From Streptomyces sp. TSRI0281 (GTDB taxonomy: Bacteria; Actinomycetota; Actinomycetes; Streptomycetales; Streptomycetaceae), in NCBI RefSeq assembly GCF_001905125.1, contig NZ_LWLE01000001.1:1-64000 (forward strand): a DNA stretch of 64,000 nt, read 5' to 3'. Below, in pieces: positions 8,505 through 17,691 of the stretch; the stretch's first letter is position 1, and each line of letters begins with the position of its first letter. The position numbers were made by a program, and so were the translations under genes. Below the pieces are notes generated by a model. That model was not told the origin of the DNA and did no database searches. It saw only the letters and a program-made list of their open reading frames with translations.

Positions 8505-9884
8505 ATGACCCCATCGACGGCGGACGCTCCCCCGCCCGAGCTACGCCTGCCCAAGCGGCGCGGGGTGGAGCTCTGTCTTCTCATCGGGGCCGTCCTCATC
8601 TCCGTCTACGGCTACGCGAACGTCGGCCTCGCCAGGAACGGAGCCGTGCCGCCCGATGTCGCCGGTTACGGCGCGGGGCTCGGTCTGCTCGCGCTCCTGG
8701 CCCATCTCGCGGTCCGCTTCCGCGCCCCGTACGCCGATCCGCTGCTGCTGCCGATCGCCGTCCTGCTCAACGGCCTGGGCCTGGTGCTGATCTACCGGCT
8801 CGACCTGGAGACCCCGAAGGACCAGGCCGCGCCCACCCAACTGGTCTGGTCCACGCTCGGGGTCGCGCTGTTCATCGCCGTCGTGGTCCTCCTGCGCGAC
8901 CACCGGGTGCTCCAGCGCTACGCGTATCTCGCGGTCGCCACCGCGCTGGCGCTGATGATCGTGCCGATCTTCTTCCCCGCCGTGAACGGGGCCAAGATCT
9001 GGATCAGGATCGGCGGACTCTCCTTCCAGCCGGGCGAGTTCGCCAAGATCCTGCTCGCGGTGTTCTTCGCCGCGTACCTGGCCGCGAACCGCAACGCGCT
9101 GGCGTACACCGGCCGCCGGATCTGGAAACTCCAGCTGCCCACCGGCCGGGTGCTCGGCCCCATCGTGGCGATCTGGCTGCTCAGCGTCGGCGTCCTGGTC
9201 CTGGAGCGCGACCTCGGCACCTCGCTCCTCTTCTTCGGACTCTTCGTCATCATGCTGTACGTGGCGACCGGCCGCACCGGCTGGATCGCCGTCGGACTGC
9301 TGCTCGCCGCGGTCGGCGCCTTCGTCGTCGGCTCGTTCGAACCGCATGTGCACAGCCGGGTGCAGGACTGGCTCGACCCGTTCGCCTCGATCGACGCAGG
9401 GCAGGGGCCGAGCCAGCTCGCCCAGTCGCTGTTCGCGTTCGCGGCGGGCGGCATGCTCGGTACCGGACTCGGCCTCGGCCACTCCGTCCTCATCGGCTTC
9501 GCCGCCAAGTCCGACTTCATCCTGGCGACTGCGGGCGAGGAACTGGGCCTGTCCGGGCTGACCGCGGTGTTCCTGCTGTACGCGCTGCTCGTCGCCCGCG
9601 GCTACCGGGCCGGACTCGCGCTGCGGGACCCGTTCGGGCGGCTGCTGTCCATCGGCCTCGCCTCGATCCTGGCCCTTCAGGTCTTCGTGATCGCGGGCGG
9701 GGTGATGGGACTGATCCCGCTGACCGGCATGGCCATGCCGTTCCTCGCCCAGGGTGGTTCGTCCGTCGTCACCAACTGGATCATCGTCGCGCTGCTGATC
9801 CGGGTCAGCGATGTGGCCCGCAGACCCCATCCCGACCAGGTGGAGACCGGCGTCATCGCCCCGGTCCTGGAGGACGAACGGTGA
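8505..9884 (+). CDS. SEDS-family peptidoglycan glycosyltransferase (FtsW/RodA-like)
   Basis: Polytopic membrane enzyme that polymerises lipid II into glycan strands together with a cognate transpeptidase. About ten hydrophobic segments run through the 459 residues. Family landmarks include NGAKIWIRIGGLSFQPGEFAK, the ERDLGTSLLFF segment with the conserved Asp, and the C-terminal IPLTGMAMPFLAQGGSS. The start is the ATG at 8505 (MTPSTADAP); the preceding 136 bp shows no clear terminator and no strong Shine-Dalgarno. The stop overlaps the start of the penicillin-binding protein gene by GTGA, so the pair is made together. Streptomyces chromosomes carry several SEDS/PBP pairs, so which one this is (division, elongation or sporulation) cannot be decided here. 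Confidence 0.93.
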   Translation: MTPSTADAPPPELRLPKRRGVELCLLIGAVLISVYGYANVGLARNGAVPPDVAGYGAGLGLLALLAHLAVRFRAPYADPLLLPIAVLLNGLGLVLIYRLDLETPKDQAAPTQLVWSTLGVALFIAVVVLLRDHRVLQRYAYLAVATALALMIVPIFFPAVNGAKIWIRIGGLSFQPGEFAKILLAVFFAAYLAANRNALAYTGRRIWKLQLPTGRVLGPIVAIWLLSVGVLVLERDLGTSLLFFGLFVIMLYVATGRTGWIAVGLLLAAVGAFVVGSFEPHVHSRVQDWLDPFASIDAGQGPSQLAQSLFAFAAGGMLGTGLGLGHSVLIGFAAKSDFILATAGEELGLSGLTAVFLLYALLVARGYRAGLALRDPFGRLLSIGLASILALQVFVIAGGVMGLIPLTGMAMPFLAQGGSSVVTNWIIVALLIRVSDVARRPHPDQVETGVIAPVLEDER

Positions 9885-11338
9885 TCCGCTACATCCGGCG
9901 GGCCGCCGCCTTCTGTCTGCTGCTGCTCGTGGCGCTGCTGCTGAACGCCGCCCGCGTCCAGCTCTTCGAGGCGGACGAACTGGACGACAACCCCGCCAAC
10001 CGCCGTAACACCATCGACCGTTACGACGAGCCTCGCGGCAACATCCTGGTCGGCGGCAAGTCCGTCACCGGCTCCAAGGACACCGGTGAACAACTCGCGT
10101 ACGAACGCACCTATCTGCACGGCCCCCTGTACGCACCGGTCACCGGCTACGCCTCGCAGACGTACGGCACCACGCTCATCGAGAACGCCGAGGACGGCAT
10201 CCTGTCCGGCACCGACTCGCTGCTCGCCCCCTTCCCCCTGTGGAACGACATCACCCGCGGCCGGCAGCCGGGCGGCGACGTCGTCACCACCGTCAAGGAC
10301 GCGATGCAGCGCGCCGCGTACGAGGGGCTGAGCGGACGCCGGGGGGCGGTCGCCGCCGTGGAACCCTCGACCGGCCGGATCCTGGCACTGGTCTCGACCC
10401 CCTCGTACGACCCCGAGCGGCTGTCCGGCACCGGTTCCTCGGTCACCGACGCCTGGGCCCGGCTCAACGCGGCCAAGAGCCGGCCGATGCTCAACCGGGC
10501 CATCCGGCAGACCTATCCGCCGGGTTCCACCTTCAAGATCGTGACGGCCGCCGCGGCGCTGGACGCCCGGGTGGTGACCGATCCGGACGCCGACACGGAC
10601 ACCCCGTCGCCCTATGTCCTGCCCGGCACCACGACCACGCTGCCCAACGAGGCGAGCGGCTGCGCCAAGGCGTCGCTGGCCGAGGCGATCCGGGTCTCCT
10701 GCAACACCGTCATGGCGCACCTCGGCGTCGAGGTGGGGCTCGACGGAATGGTGGAGGCGGTGGGCAGGTTCGGCTTCAACGACAGCGGCCTGCGGATTCC
10801 GTCCGGGGTGGCGAAGAGCAACTTCGACACGGACATGAGCGACGACCAGCTGGCGCTGTCCTCGATCGGGCAGTTCGACACGACCGCGACGCCCCTCCAG
10901 ATGGCGATGGTCGCCGCCGCGGTGGCGAACGGCGGCGACCTCAGATATCCGCATCTCGTGGACCGTACGACCACCCATGACGGCGACACCGTCCAGCAGC
11001 AGGGTTCCCGCTCGTACCACCAGGCCATGAGCCCGTCGACGGCGATGCGGTTGCAGCGGATGATGGTCGACGTGGTGGAGGACGGCACCGGGTCGAACGC
11101 CGCGATCGACGGGGTGAAGGTCGGCGGCAAGACCGGTACCGCCCAGCACGGCATCGACAACTCCGGTACGCCGTACGCCTGGTTCATCTCCTGGGCGCAG
11201 AACCCGGACTCCGGAAGGCCCGCGGTCGCCGTCGCGGTGGTCGTCGAGGACGCCTCCGCCGACCGGGCGGACATCAGCGGCGGCGGCAGCGCGGCGCCGA
11301 TCGCACGGGCCGTGATGGAGGCAGCGCTCGACGAGTGA
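9881..11338 (+). CDS. Penicillin-binding protein, transpeptidase partner of the SEDS protein
   Basis: Class B-type D,D-transpeptidase of 485 aa that cross-links peptidoglycan outside the membrane. There is a single N-terminal anchor (AAAFCLLLLVALLLNAA) and a short dimerisation region. The penicillin-binding motifs are SxxK in PPGSTFKI, SxN in VSCNTVM and KTGT in VGGKTGTAQ, all intact. The PbpA-like architecture has no PASTA domain. The start is the GTG at 9881 inside the FtsW-like stop codon. The frame stays open far upstream, but that part is out-of-phase reading of the neighbour. The next gene starts 146 bp downstream. Confidence 0.95.
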   Translation: MIRYIRRAAAFCLLLLVALLLNAARVQLFEADELDDNPANRRNTIDRYDEPRGNILVGGKSVTGSKDTGEQLAYERTYLHGPLYAPVTGYASQTYGTTLIENAEDGILSGTDSLLAPFPLWNDITRGRQPGGDVVTTVKDAMQRAAYEGLSGRRGAVAAVEPSTGRILALVSTPSYDPERLSGTGSSVTDAWARLNAAKSRPMLNRAIRQTYPPGSTFKIVTAAAALDARVVTDPDADTDTPSPYVLPGTTTTLPNEASGCAKASLAEAIRVSCNTVMAHLGVEVGLDGMVEAVGRFGFNDSGLRIPSGVAKSNFDTDMSDDQLALSSIGQFDTTATPLQMAMVAAAVANGGDLRYPHLVDRTTTHDGDTVQQQGSRSYHQAMSPSTAMRLQRMMVDVVEDGTGSNAAIDGVKVGGKTGTAQHGIDNSGTPYAWFISWAQNPDSGRPAVAVAVVVEDASADRADISGGGSAAPIARAVMEAALDE

Positions 11339-11484
11339 ACGGGCGACGGGCGATCGGTTGAGCGGCCGGGCGGCTGGCGATCGGGCGGGTGAGCGGCTGG
11401 CGATCGGGGGGGGCGGCCGGGGAGCGGGCGGGCCGATCCGAAAGCCGCTCGACTGCTCGGGGCGCGGGCCGGGAGACTGGCGTC

Positions 11485-12558
11485 ATGACGCGGGTATCGG
11501 CGGTGGCGCGGGCGCTGGAGCGGATCGACCGGCTGGACCCGCGGCTGTGCGCGTTCACCGAGGTGTGGCACGAGGCGGCGCTCGCCCGTGAACCAGAGGC
11601 CCGGCTGCTCCCCCTGGCCGGGCTGCCGTTCGCGGTGAAGGGGCCGGCCGGTATCCGCTCGTACGCGGCCCGCCGGCTGATCGCGGCGGGCGGTGTCCCG
11701 GTCGGCGCGACGTCCGTTCCGGGCCCCGGCACGGTCTGGCAGACCTGGGGACAGGGCAGGCACGGCCGTACGGTCAATCCCTGGCGGGCCGACCGCACCC
11801 CGGGCGGCTCCTCCGCGGGTTCGGCGGTCGCGGTCGCGGCGGACCTGGTGGAGCTGGCGACCGGAAGCGACGGGGCGGGATCGATACGCATCCCGGCGGC
11901 CTGGTGCGGCGTGTTCGGGCTGAAGACGACGAACGGACTCCTCCCCTCACCGGACCGTTCGGGGCTCGCGGCGGCCGGGGTGATCGCCCGGTCGGCGGCC
12001 GGAGCGGAGCGGTACGTGCGCCATGTACTCGACGACTACGCGCCGCCCGCGGCCCCCGCGCCGCCGCTGCCCGCCGTGTACAGCCCGGACCTCGGGTACG
12101 CGGACGTGGACCCGGAGGTCGAGGCTGTGGTGCGGGGCGCGGTGGAGCGGCTGGTCGCGGCCGGGGCCGTCACGCTGCTGGACGGGGACTGCGCCCTGCT
12201 CGACCCGGCGGCGGCGTGGATCGCGATACGCGGCGGTGGGCCGGACCAGGACGGCGCCCGGTCCGTGCGGGGCGAGAACGACCGCAGGCTCGATGCCCTG
12301 TTCGCCCGTACGCCGTTGCTGCTGACCCCGACCACACCGAACCGGCCGCACGGGCACGAGGGTCCGGGCGACACCTATTCCACGGCGCTGACCTGGGCGT
12401 TCAATCTGAGTGGCCATCCGGCGGCGACCCTGCCCGCCGGGTTCACCCGGGACGGCTGCCCGGTGGGGCTCCAGCTGGTGGCCGGGCGCGGGGAGGATGT
12501 CTCGCTGCTCGGAACGGCCCGCGCGGTGGAAAACGTCCTGCCTACTGGGCGGCCATGA
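11485..12558 (+). CDS. Amidase-signature family protein
   Basis: 357-aa member of the amidase-signature hydrolases, which cleave amide bonds with a Ser-cisSer-Lys triad. The catalytic Lys would be in [10 protein letters not shown], the cis-Ser in [10 protein letters not shown] and the nucleophile in [21 protein letters not shown]. The protein is short for the family (usually about 450-500 aa), with much of the middle substrate-binding region reduced, so the substrate is unclear. The start is the ATG at 11485, which begins a normal helix ([19 protein letters not shown]). The stop overlaps the next gene (ATGA). It is cytoplasmic, with no signal peptide. Confidence 0.85.
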   Translation: MTRVSAVARALERIDRLDPRLCAFTEVWHEAALAREPEARLLPLAGLPFAVKGPAGIRSYAARRLIAAGGVPVGATSVPGPGTVWQTWGQGRHGRTVNPWRADRTPGGSSAGSAVAVAADLVELATGSDGAGSIRIPAAWCGVFGLKTTNGLLPSPDRSGLAAAGVIARSAAGAERYVRHVLDDYAPPAAPAPPLPAVYSPDLGYADVDPEVEAVVRGAVERLVAAGAVTLLDGDCALLDPAAAWIAIRGGGPDQDGARSVRGENDRRLDALFARTPLLLTPTTPNRPHGHEGPGDTYSTALTWAFNLSGHPAATLPAGFTRDGCPVGLQLVAGRGEDVSLLGTARAVENVLPTGRP

Positions 12559-13043
12559 CGCATCAGGATGAACCCGTACGCATACCCGGCCACGAACTGG
12601 CCCAGGTGAACATCTCCCGGCTCAGGTTTCCGCTGGACTCGGCCGAGTTCGGGGACTTCGTCGACGCCCTCGACCCGGTGAACGCCGTGGCGGACCGGGC
12701 CGAGGGCTTCGTCTGGCGCCTGCAGTCCGACACCGGCAACGCCACCGACGTGGCCGTGCTCGGCGACGACTGGCTGATCATCAACATGTCCGTGTGGCGG
12801 GACGCCGACGCACTGACCGGATTCATGTACGCGGGACGGCACCGCGAACTGATGGCCCGCCGCCGTGAGTGGTTCGAGCACGTCCAGGAGTCGATGACCG
12901 CGCTGTGGTGGGTCCCGGAAGGCCGGCGCCCCACGGTCGCGGATGCCGAGAAGCGCCTGCTCCACCTGCGTGAACACGGCCCCACCGCATGGGCGTTCAC
13001 GCTGCGGACGCGCTTCCCGGCACCGGCGGGCGGAGCGGGCTGA
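12555..13043 (+). CDS. DUF3291 domain protein
   Basis: 162-aa protein. The opening segment [17 protein letters not shown], the central [10 protein letters not shown], and [29 protein letters not shown] followed by [12 protein letters not shown] are characteristic of DUF3291, a dimeric alpha/beta-barrel (antibiotic-monooxygenase-like fold) family of unknown function. The conserved WVPEGRRPT loop is intact. It is translated from the ATG within the amidase stop codon, so the two probably form a small operon. No membrane segment is seen. Confidence 0.88.
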   Translation: MTHQDEPVRIPGHELAQVNISRLRFPLDSAEFGDFVDALDPVNAVADRAEGFVWRLQSDTGNATDVAVLGDDWLIINMSVWRDADALTGFMYAGRHRELMARRREWFEHVQESMTALWWVPEGRRPTVADAEKRLLHLREHGPTAWAFTLRTRFPAPAGGAG

Positions 13044-13111
13044 CCCACCGGCCCGACGCCCCACGGGCTTAACAGCCCGCCGACCCGACGGACCGGCGAC
13101 GGGCCGACGGG

Positions 13112-13144
13112 CCGACCGACCGGCGACGGGCCGACCGACCGGCG
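13112..13144. repeat. Short GC-rich direct repeats between convergent genes
   Basis: The 14-bp word ccgaccgaccggcg occurs at 13112-13125 and again at 13131-13144 (period 19), with partial copies just upstream. It lies in the 140-bp space between convergent genes. No clean terminator hairpin was found there, so the repeat may be only low-complexity drift. Confidence 0.6.
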
Positions 13145-13183
13145 GGCGACCTGACGGCCGGTCCCCGCCGCCGCGCCGCCTGA

Positions 13184-14044
13184 TCAGCCGAGCGGCTTGC
13201 GCGTCTCCTCGCGGACCTTGGCGGCCTCCGCGGCGGACGCCTTCAGATCGATGGACTTGGCGTCCTTCAGCACGTTCTCGGGTCGGATGACCGCGACCAT
13301 CGCCGCGGTGTTGCCGTCACCCCAGGCGCACATCGGGATGTTGGCGATGCCGCCGCTGTCCTTCGACTGCACGATCTGGCACTCGATCGTGATGTCGTAC
13401 CCGTCGGGGGTGAACTTCTTGGCGGGTACGACGAGGGTCGCGCCCTCGGCCTCCGCGGCCCCCTCCATGATCTTGCCGCGCATGAAGTCCGGGCTGGCGA
13501 GCCGCCCGTACATCCCGGAGAGCACGAGGGCGCCCTGCTTGGCCGAGGTGTACTGCGCCATGACCGCCTTCCCGTCCCGGACGCTGGGGTCGGGCGTGTC
13601 CTCGATCTCCTTGCCCTCGGTCTCCGACATGTCCTGGGCCAGGGTGAATTCCTCGTCCAGCACCTTCTTGGGCACGACGAGCTTGTACTCGGCCTCGGGG
13701 AACACCGCGTCGGCGCCCTTGTCGACCAGCTGGGAGACGCCGAAGGCGATCCCGCCGGCGACGACCACCGCACCGGCCACGATCCCGATGACCAGTCCGG
13801 TGCGCTTCTTGCGCGGCGGCTGTGGTCCCTGCGGCGGCCAGCCGGGTATCCCGGGCTGCCCGCCGCCGGGTATGCCCGGCTGACCCCATCCGCCCTGCTG
13901 GGGCGGGGGCGGGGGCGTCTGCGGGTAGCCGTAGGGCTGTTGCTGTTGCGGGTAGGACCCCGGGGCGGCCGGCTGGCCGTACGGATTCTGCTGAGGCTGG
14001 GGCGGCCCGTACGGGCCCGGCGGCGGCGGAGGCGGCGTGGTCAT
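13184..14044 (-). CDS. Membrane-anchored protein with Pro/Gln/Gly-rich cytoplasmic head
   Basis: 286 aa. Residues 1-75 are extremely rich in Pro, Gln, Gly and Tyr (MTTPPPPPPGPYG start), then comes PPRKKRTGLVIGIVAGAVVVAGG, a stop-transfer-like basic patch and a single membrane helix. An extracytoplasmic domain of about 180 residues follows, with ordinary globular composition and a pair of cysteines (ECQIV and MCAWG) that could form a disulfide. This layout is very common in streptomycetes and the family function is unknown. The start is the ATG at 14044. Transcription probably starts in the 207-bp gap before it. Confidence 0.8.
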   Translation of the reverse strand: MTTPPPPPPGPYGPPQPQQNPYGQPAAPGSYPQQQQPYGYPQTPPPPPQQGGWGQPGIPGGGQPGIPGWPPQGPQPPRKKRTGLVIGIVAGAVVVAGGIAFGVSQLVDKGADAVFPEAEYKLVVPKKVLDEEFTLAQDMSETEGKEIEDTPDPSVRDGKAVMAQYTSAKQGALVLSGMYGRLASPDFMRGKIMEGAAEAEGATLVVPAKKFTPDGYDITIECQIVQSKDSGGIANIPMCAWGDGNTAAMVAVIRPENVLKDAKSIDLKASAAEAAKVREETRKPLG

Positions 14045-14251
14045 GCGCTCAAGTTACGTCACGTTTGCGAACGGAATTTCGACCAGGGTCATATCGGTAT
14101 CAGGTCGAGAGAATCCCGAGGCCGGACCGGCGCCAGCGGGCCGTACACCGCAGGAACCCGAGGAACCGGAGGAACCGGCCGGGCGCCCGAGGAGCCCGGC
14201 GCGCCCGGTTCGGCCGTCCGAACACCCCGGCGCGCCCGGCCGGTCACCGGA

Positions 14252-15364
14252 TCACCCCGCCAGAACGCCGCCCTCCGCTATCGCGTCCGCGACCTCGGCG
14301 ACCCTGGCCTGCTCCTCCACGGCGAAGCGGTCCCGGTCCAACTGCTCGGCGATCTCCTCGTCCTGGGCCATCAGGAGGTCCAGGCTGGAGTCGCCGAGTT
14401 CGAGGACGCCCATGTCGACGTACGCCTTCTGGAGCCTGGGGCCCCACAGTCCGATGTCCTTGACGCACGGGACTATCCGGCTGAACAGCAGCTTGCGGAA
14501 GAGCTGGAGGTACTCCGAGTGCTCGGAGAGGTCCTTGGCCTCCTGCTTGGCGATACCGAAGTTCTCCAGGACCTCGACGCCGCTGAGCCGGTCGCGCATG
14601 AGGTAGCAGCCCTCGATGACGAACTCTTCGCGCTCGCGCAGCTCGGCGTCGCTCAGCTGCTTGTAGTAGTCGCGCAGCGCCATCCGCCCGAAGGCCACGT
14701 GCCGGGCCTCGTCCTGCATGACGTACGCGAGGATCTGCTTGGGCAGCGCCTTGGTCGTGGTGTCGCGGATCATCCCGAACGCGGCGAGGGCCAGGCCCTC
14801 TATGAGGACCTGCATGCCGAGGTAGGGCATGTCCCAGCGGGAGTCGCGCAGCGTGTCGCCGAGCAGCCCCTGGAGGTTGTCGTTGACCGGGTAGAGCATC
14901 CCGATCTTCTCGTGCAGGAAGCGGCCGTATATCTCCGCGTGCCGCGCCTCGTCCATGGTCTGGGTCGCCGAGTAGAACTTGGCGTCCAGGTCGGGGACGG
15001 ACTCGACGATCCGTGCCGCGCAGATCATGGCGCCCTGCTCACCGTGCAGGAACTGGCTGAACTGCCAGGACGTGTAGTGCTTGCGCAGCTCGCCGCGGTC
15101 CTTGTCGGTCATCTTCGCCCAGTGCGGGGTGCCGTACAGCGTGAGGGCCTCGTCCGGGGTGCCCAGCGGGTCGGCCGGGTCGACCTCGACGGACCAGTCG
15201 ATGCGCTTGTTGCCGTCCCACTGCTTGTCCTTGCCCTTCTGGTAGAGAGCGAGAAGGCGTTGGCGGCCGTCGTCGTAGTCCCAGCTGAACCGGGCGGCCC
15301 CGGAGGCGGGCACCTGCCACAGTGGTTCTTCGGGGGCGGTGGTGTAGAGGTCGTGTGTCGACAC
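14252..15364 (-). CDS. Ferritin-like di-iron protein
   Basis: 370-aa predicted four-helix-bundle di-iron protein. Four carboxylate helices are visible: HGEQGAM, DEARHAEIYGRF (ExxH), IEGLALAAFG and DEARHVAFGRMAL (ExxH). This is the two-E plus two-ExxH pattern of ribonucleotide reductase R2-like and ferritin-like oxidases, so both iron ligand sets look complete. The start chosen is the GTG at 15364 (MSTHDLYTTAPEEP), because AAGGAG sits 6 bases upstream; the open frame extends 34 more codons without such a signal. It is divergent from an AurF-family gene 214 bp away, and the two may serve one oxidation pathway. The substrate is unknown. Confidence 0.87.
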   Translation of the reverse strand: MSTHDLYTTAPEEPLWQVPASGAARFSWDYDDGRQRLLALYQKGKDKQWDGNKRIDWSVEVDPADPLGTPDEALTLYGTPHWAKMTDKDRGELRKHYTSWQFSQFLHGEQGAMICAARIVESVPDLDAKFYSATQTMDEARHAEIYGRFLHEKIGMLYPVNDNLQGLLGDTLRDSRWDMPYLGMQVLIEGLALAAFGMIRDTTTKALPKQILAYVMQDEARHVAFGRMALRDYYKQLSDAELREREEFVIEGCYLMRDRLSGVEVLENFGIAKQEAKDLSEHSEYLQLFRKLLFSRIVPCVKDIGLWGPRLQKAYVDMGVLELGDSSLDLLMAQDEEIAEQLDRDRFAVEEQARVAEVADAIAEGGVLAG

Positions 15365-15577
15365 GGACGGCTCCTTCGCCTCGCATGACTCGGTAAGTTC
15401 CTTGGCACCCACGCGCGTTGATCGTTTTCTGAGCACTTCCAGCGACTGCTTCCCTGGCAGGTTCACACGCTGGTAGACGCTGGGTCAACAAGTCGTGCGC
15501 AAGGGATTGACGACCTTGCTGACAGGCAGTCTCATAAGGGGTGACCGCCGGTAACCCACGTGTGAGGTGCCCCAGCC

Positions 15578-16513
15578 ATGACGACAGTGACCGATCGCGA
15601 TGTGCAGGCGCTCCGCGACGCACTCGGCCCGCTCCGCGACCGTGAGCAGGTGGCCGCGCGCCTGCTCGAATCCTCGGCCAAGCACTCCTTCGACCCCGAG
15701 ACCGAACTCGACTGGGACTCCGCCGTCGAGGAGGGCAAGTGGTTCTGGCCGCCGGAGCTCGTCTCCCTCTACGACACCCCGCTGTGGGACCGGATGTCCG
15801 AGGAGCAGCGGATGGACCTGGCCCGGCACGAGTCGGCCGCGCTCGCCTCGCTCGGGATCTGGTTCGAGATCATCCTCATCCAGCTGCTGGTCCGGCACGT
15901 CTACGACAAGCCGGTGACCAGCAACCACGTCCGGTACGCGCTCACCGAGATCGCCGACGAGTGCCGGCACTCCATCATGTTCGGCCGCATGATCGACTGG
16001 GGCGGCGCCCCCACCTATCCGGTCCCACGGGTCTACCACAACCTGGCGCGGGTTCTGAAGACCGTGTCCACCACGCCCGGTTCGTTCGCCGCGACCCTGC
16101 TCGGCGAGGAGATCCTCGACTGGATGCAGCGGCTGACCTTCCCGGACGACCGGGTCCAGACACTGGTGCGCGGCGTGACCCGCATCCATGTCGTCGAGGA
16201 GGCCCGGCACGTCCGGTACGCCCGCGAGGAGCTGCGCCGCCAGATGGTGACCGCGCCGCGCTGGGAGCGGGAGCTCACCCGGGTCAGCTGCGGGGAGGCC
16301 GCGCGTGTCTTCTCCGTCTGCTTCGTCAATCCGCAGGTGTACGACAACGTCGGCCTGGACCGCCGTGAGGCCGTCGCCCAGGTGCGGGCGAGCGGCCACC
16401 GGAAGGAGGTCATGCAGTCGGGCGCGAAGCGGCTGACGGACTTCTTCGACGACATCGGCGTACTGAACGGGGTCGGCCGCCGGTTGTGGAAGCGCTCCGG
16501 CCTGCTGGCTTGA
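15578..16513 (+). CDS. AurF-like di-iron oxygenase
   Basis: 311 aa. Helices with metal ligands are ARHESAAL, EIADECRHSIMFGRM (ExxxH), GEEILDWMQRL and HVVEEARHVRYAREEL (ExxH). This spacing matches the AurF/CmlI N-oxygenase family, which oxidises aryl-amines in antibiotic pathways. No biosynthetic cluster surrounds this copy, so a housekeeping or unknown substrate is more likely. The start is the ATG at 15578. The divergent promoter region shared with the ferritin-like gene has TTGAC-type words on both strands (15507-15512 on the plus strand). A TetR regulator follows 41 bp downstream on the same strand. Confidence 0.86.
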   Translation: MTTVTDRDVQALRDALGPLRDREQVAARLLESSAKHSFDPETELDWDSAVEEGKWFWPPELVSLYDTPLWDRMSEEQRMDLARHESAALASLGIWFEIILIQLLVRHVYDKPVTSNHVRYALTEIADECRHSIMFGRMIDWGGAPTYPVPRVYHNLARVLKTVSTTPGSFAATLLGEEILDWMQRLTFPDDRVQTLVRGVTRIHVVEEARHVRYAREELRRQMVTAPRWERELTRVSCGEAARVFSVCFVNPQVYDNVGLDRREAVAQVRASGHRKEVMQSGAKRLTDFFDDIGVLNGVGRRLWKRSGLLA

Positions 16514-16554
16514 GCCCGCTCCCCGGCGCGGGGCGGCCCGTTAGGCTTCGGGCC

Positions 16555-17331
16555 ATGACCTCCACCGCCGCAGCCCCGCCGCCGCCCCGTGCGTACCGCA
16601 GGCTCAGCGTCGAGGAGCGTCGCACCCAGCTCCTCGACGCGGCGCTCAGCCTCTTCGCGCACCGGGCTCCCGACGAGGTCTCGCTCGACGAGGTGGCGGT
16701 GGTCGCCGGTGTCTCCCGGCCCCTCGTCTACCGCTACTTCCCCGGCGGACGGCAGCAGTTGTACGAGGCGGCGCTGCGCTCCGCCGCGGACGAGCTGAAA
16801 CTCTGCTTCACCGAGCCCGCGGTGGGTCCGCCCACCGAGCGGGTCGGCCGGGTCCTGGACCGCTACCTCGGCTTCGTCGACGAGCACGACGCCGGTTTCA
16901 GCGCCCTGCTCCAGGGCGGCAGCGTCGCCGAGACCTCCCGTACGACGGCGATCGTCGACGGCGTACGCCGGGCGGCGGCCGAACAGATACTGCTGCACCT
17001 CGGCCGGGGCACGGGCCCCGGCCCGCGTCCCGCCGGGCGGCGGCTGCACATGATGGTGCGCACCTGGATCGCCGCCGTCGAGGCGGCGTCCCTGATCTGG
17101 CTCGACGAGGAGAAGCAGCCCCCGGCTCCCGAGCTGCGCGGCTGGCTGGTCGACCATCTGATCGCCCTGCTCGCGGCGACCGCGGCGACGGACCCGGAGA
17201 CCCGGTCCGCGGTGGCGGACCTGCTGGCCCTGGAGACCGCCGGAGGGCCGGCCGGACGGCTGGCGGCGCTGGTTCTCCCGGTCGTCGGCGAGGCGGCGCA
17301 CCTGCTGCCCGACTCCGCTGCGTCAGACTGA
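16555..17331 (+). CDS. TetR-family transcriptional regulator
   Basis: 258 aa. The N-terminal helix-turn-helix reads RRTQLLDAALSLFAHRAPDEVSLDEVAVVAGVSRPLVYRYFPG, the standard TetR DNA-binding domain. The C-terminal helical domain (about 70-250) would bind a ligand and dimerise. The start is the ATG at 16555, which leaves a short Ala/Pro tail before the domain; upstream in-frame codons lack support. It sits directly after the AurF-like gene and may control the di-iron genes. No convincing palindrome was found immediately upstream. Confidence 0.92.
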   Translation: MTSTAAAPPPPRAYRRLSVEERRTQLLDAALSLFAHRAPDEVSLDEVAVVAGVSRPLVYRYFPGGRQQLYEAALRSAADELKLCFTEPAVGPPTERVGRVLDRYLGFVDEHDAGFSALLQGGSVAETSRTTAIVDGVRRAAAEQILLHLGRGTGPGPRPAGRRLHMMVRTWIAAVEAASLIWLDEEKQPPAPELRGWLVDHLIALLAATAATDPETRSAVADLLALETAGGPAGRLAALVLPVVGEAAHLLPDSAASD

Positions 17332-17335
17332 CCCG

Positions 17336-17611
17336 GTGAAAAGCGAGAACACCCCCTTCACCGGCGGCCCCCTGGACGGCAGGGTGCTGCCCGTCCTCCT
17401 CGGCCCGACCGGCCACCCGCCCAAGTGGTACGAGGTCCCGGTGCCGGACGCCGACGGCGGGCCGGCCACCGTGTACGCGTACCGGCGGGTTCCGGCCGGG
17501 TACTCGAAGCGGCTCGGGATCCAGCGCGGCTGGGTGTACGAGTACGCCCCCGACGGACGCGAGCCGCGCACCCTCAAGTGGCCCTGGACGAAGCCCGGGA
17601 GCGGCAGCTGA
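17336..17611 (+). CDS. Small conserved hypothetical protein
   Basis: 91 aa, GTG start four bases after the TetR stop. Rich in Pro, Tyr and Trp (HPPKWYEVPVPD, RGWVYEYAPDGREP, LKWPWTKPGS), which reads like a small beta-rich protein. No known domain is recognised, and there is no signal peptide or membrane helix. The tight spacing suggests co-transcription with the TetR gene. Codon use is normal for the region, which supports it being real. Confidence 0.7.
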   Translation: MKSENTPFTGGPLDGRVLPVLLGPTGHPPKWYEVPVPDADGGPATVYAYRRVPAGYSKRLGIQRGWVYEYAPDGREPRTLKWPWTKPGSGS

Positions 17612-17691
17612 GCCTGTGGGGCGGAGCGGCGCGGGGCAGGCCCTAAGATCGACGGTCAGGTGCCGAGGGACGGTCACGAGGGGGGTGCGCC

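Noticed and set aside
8396..9880. Upstream extension of the penicillin-binding protein frame
   Set aside because: The first 490 codons run out of phase over the FtsW-like gene; the real start is the GTG at 9881 inside its stop.
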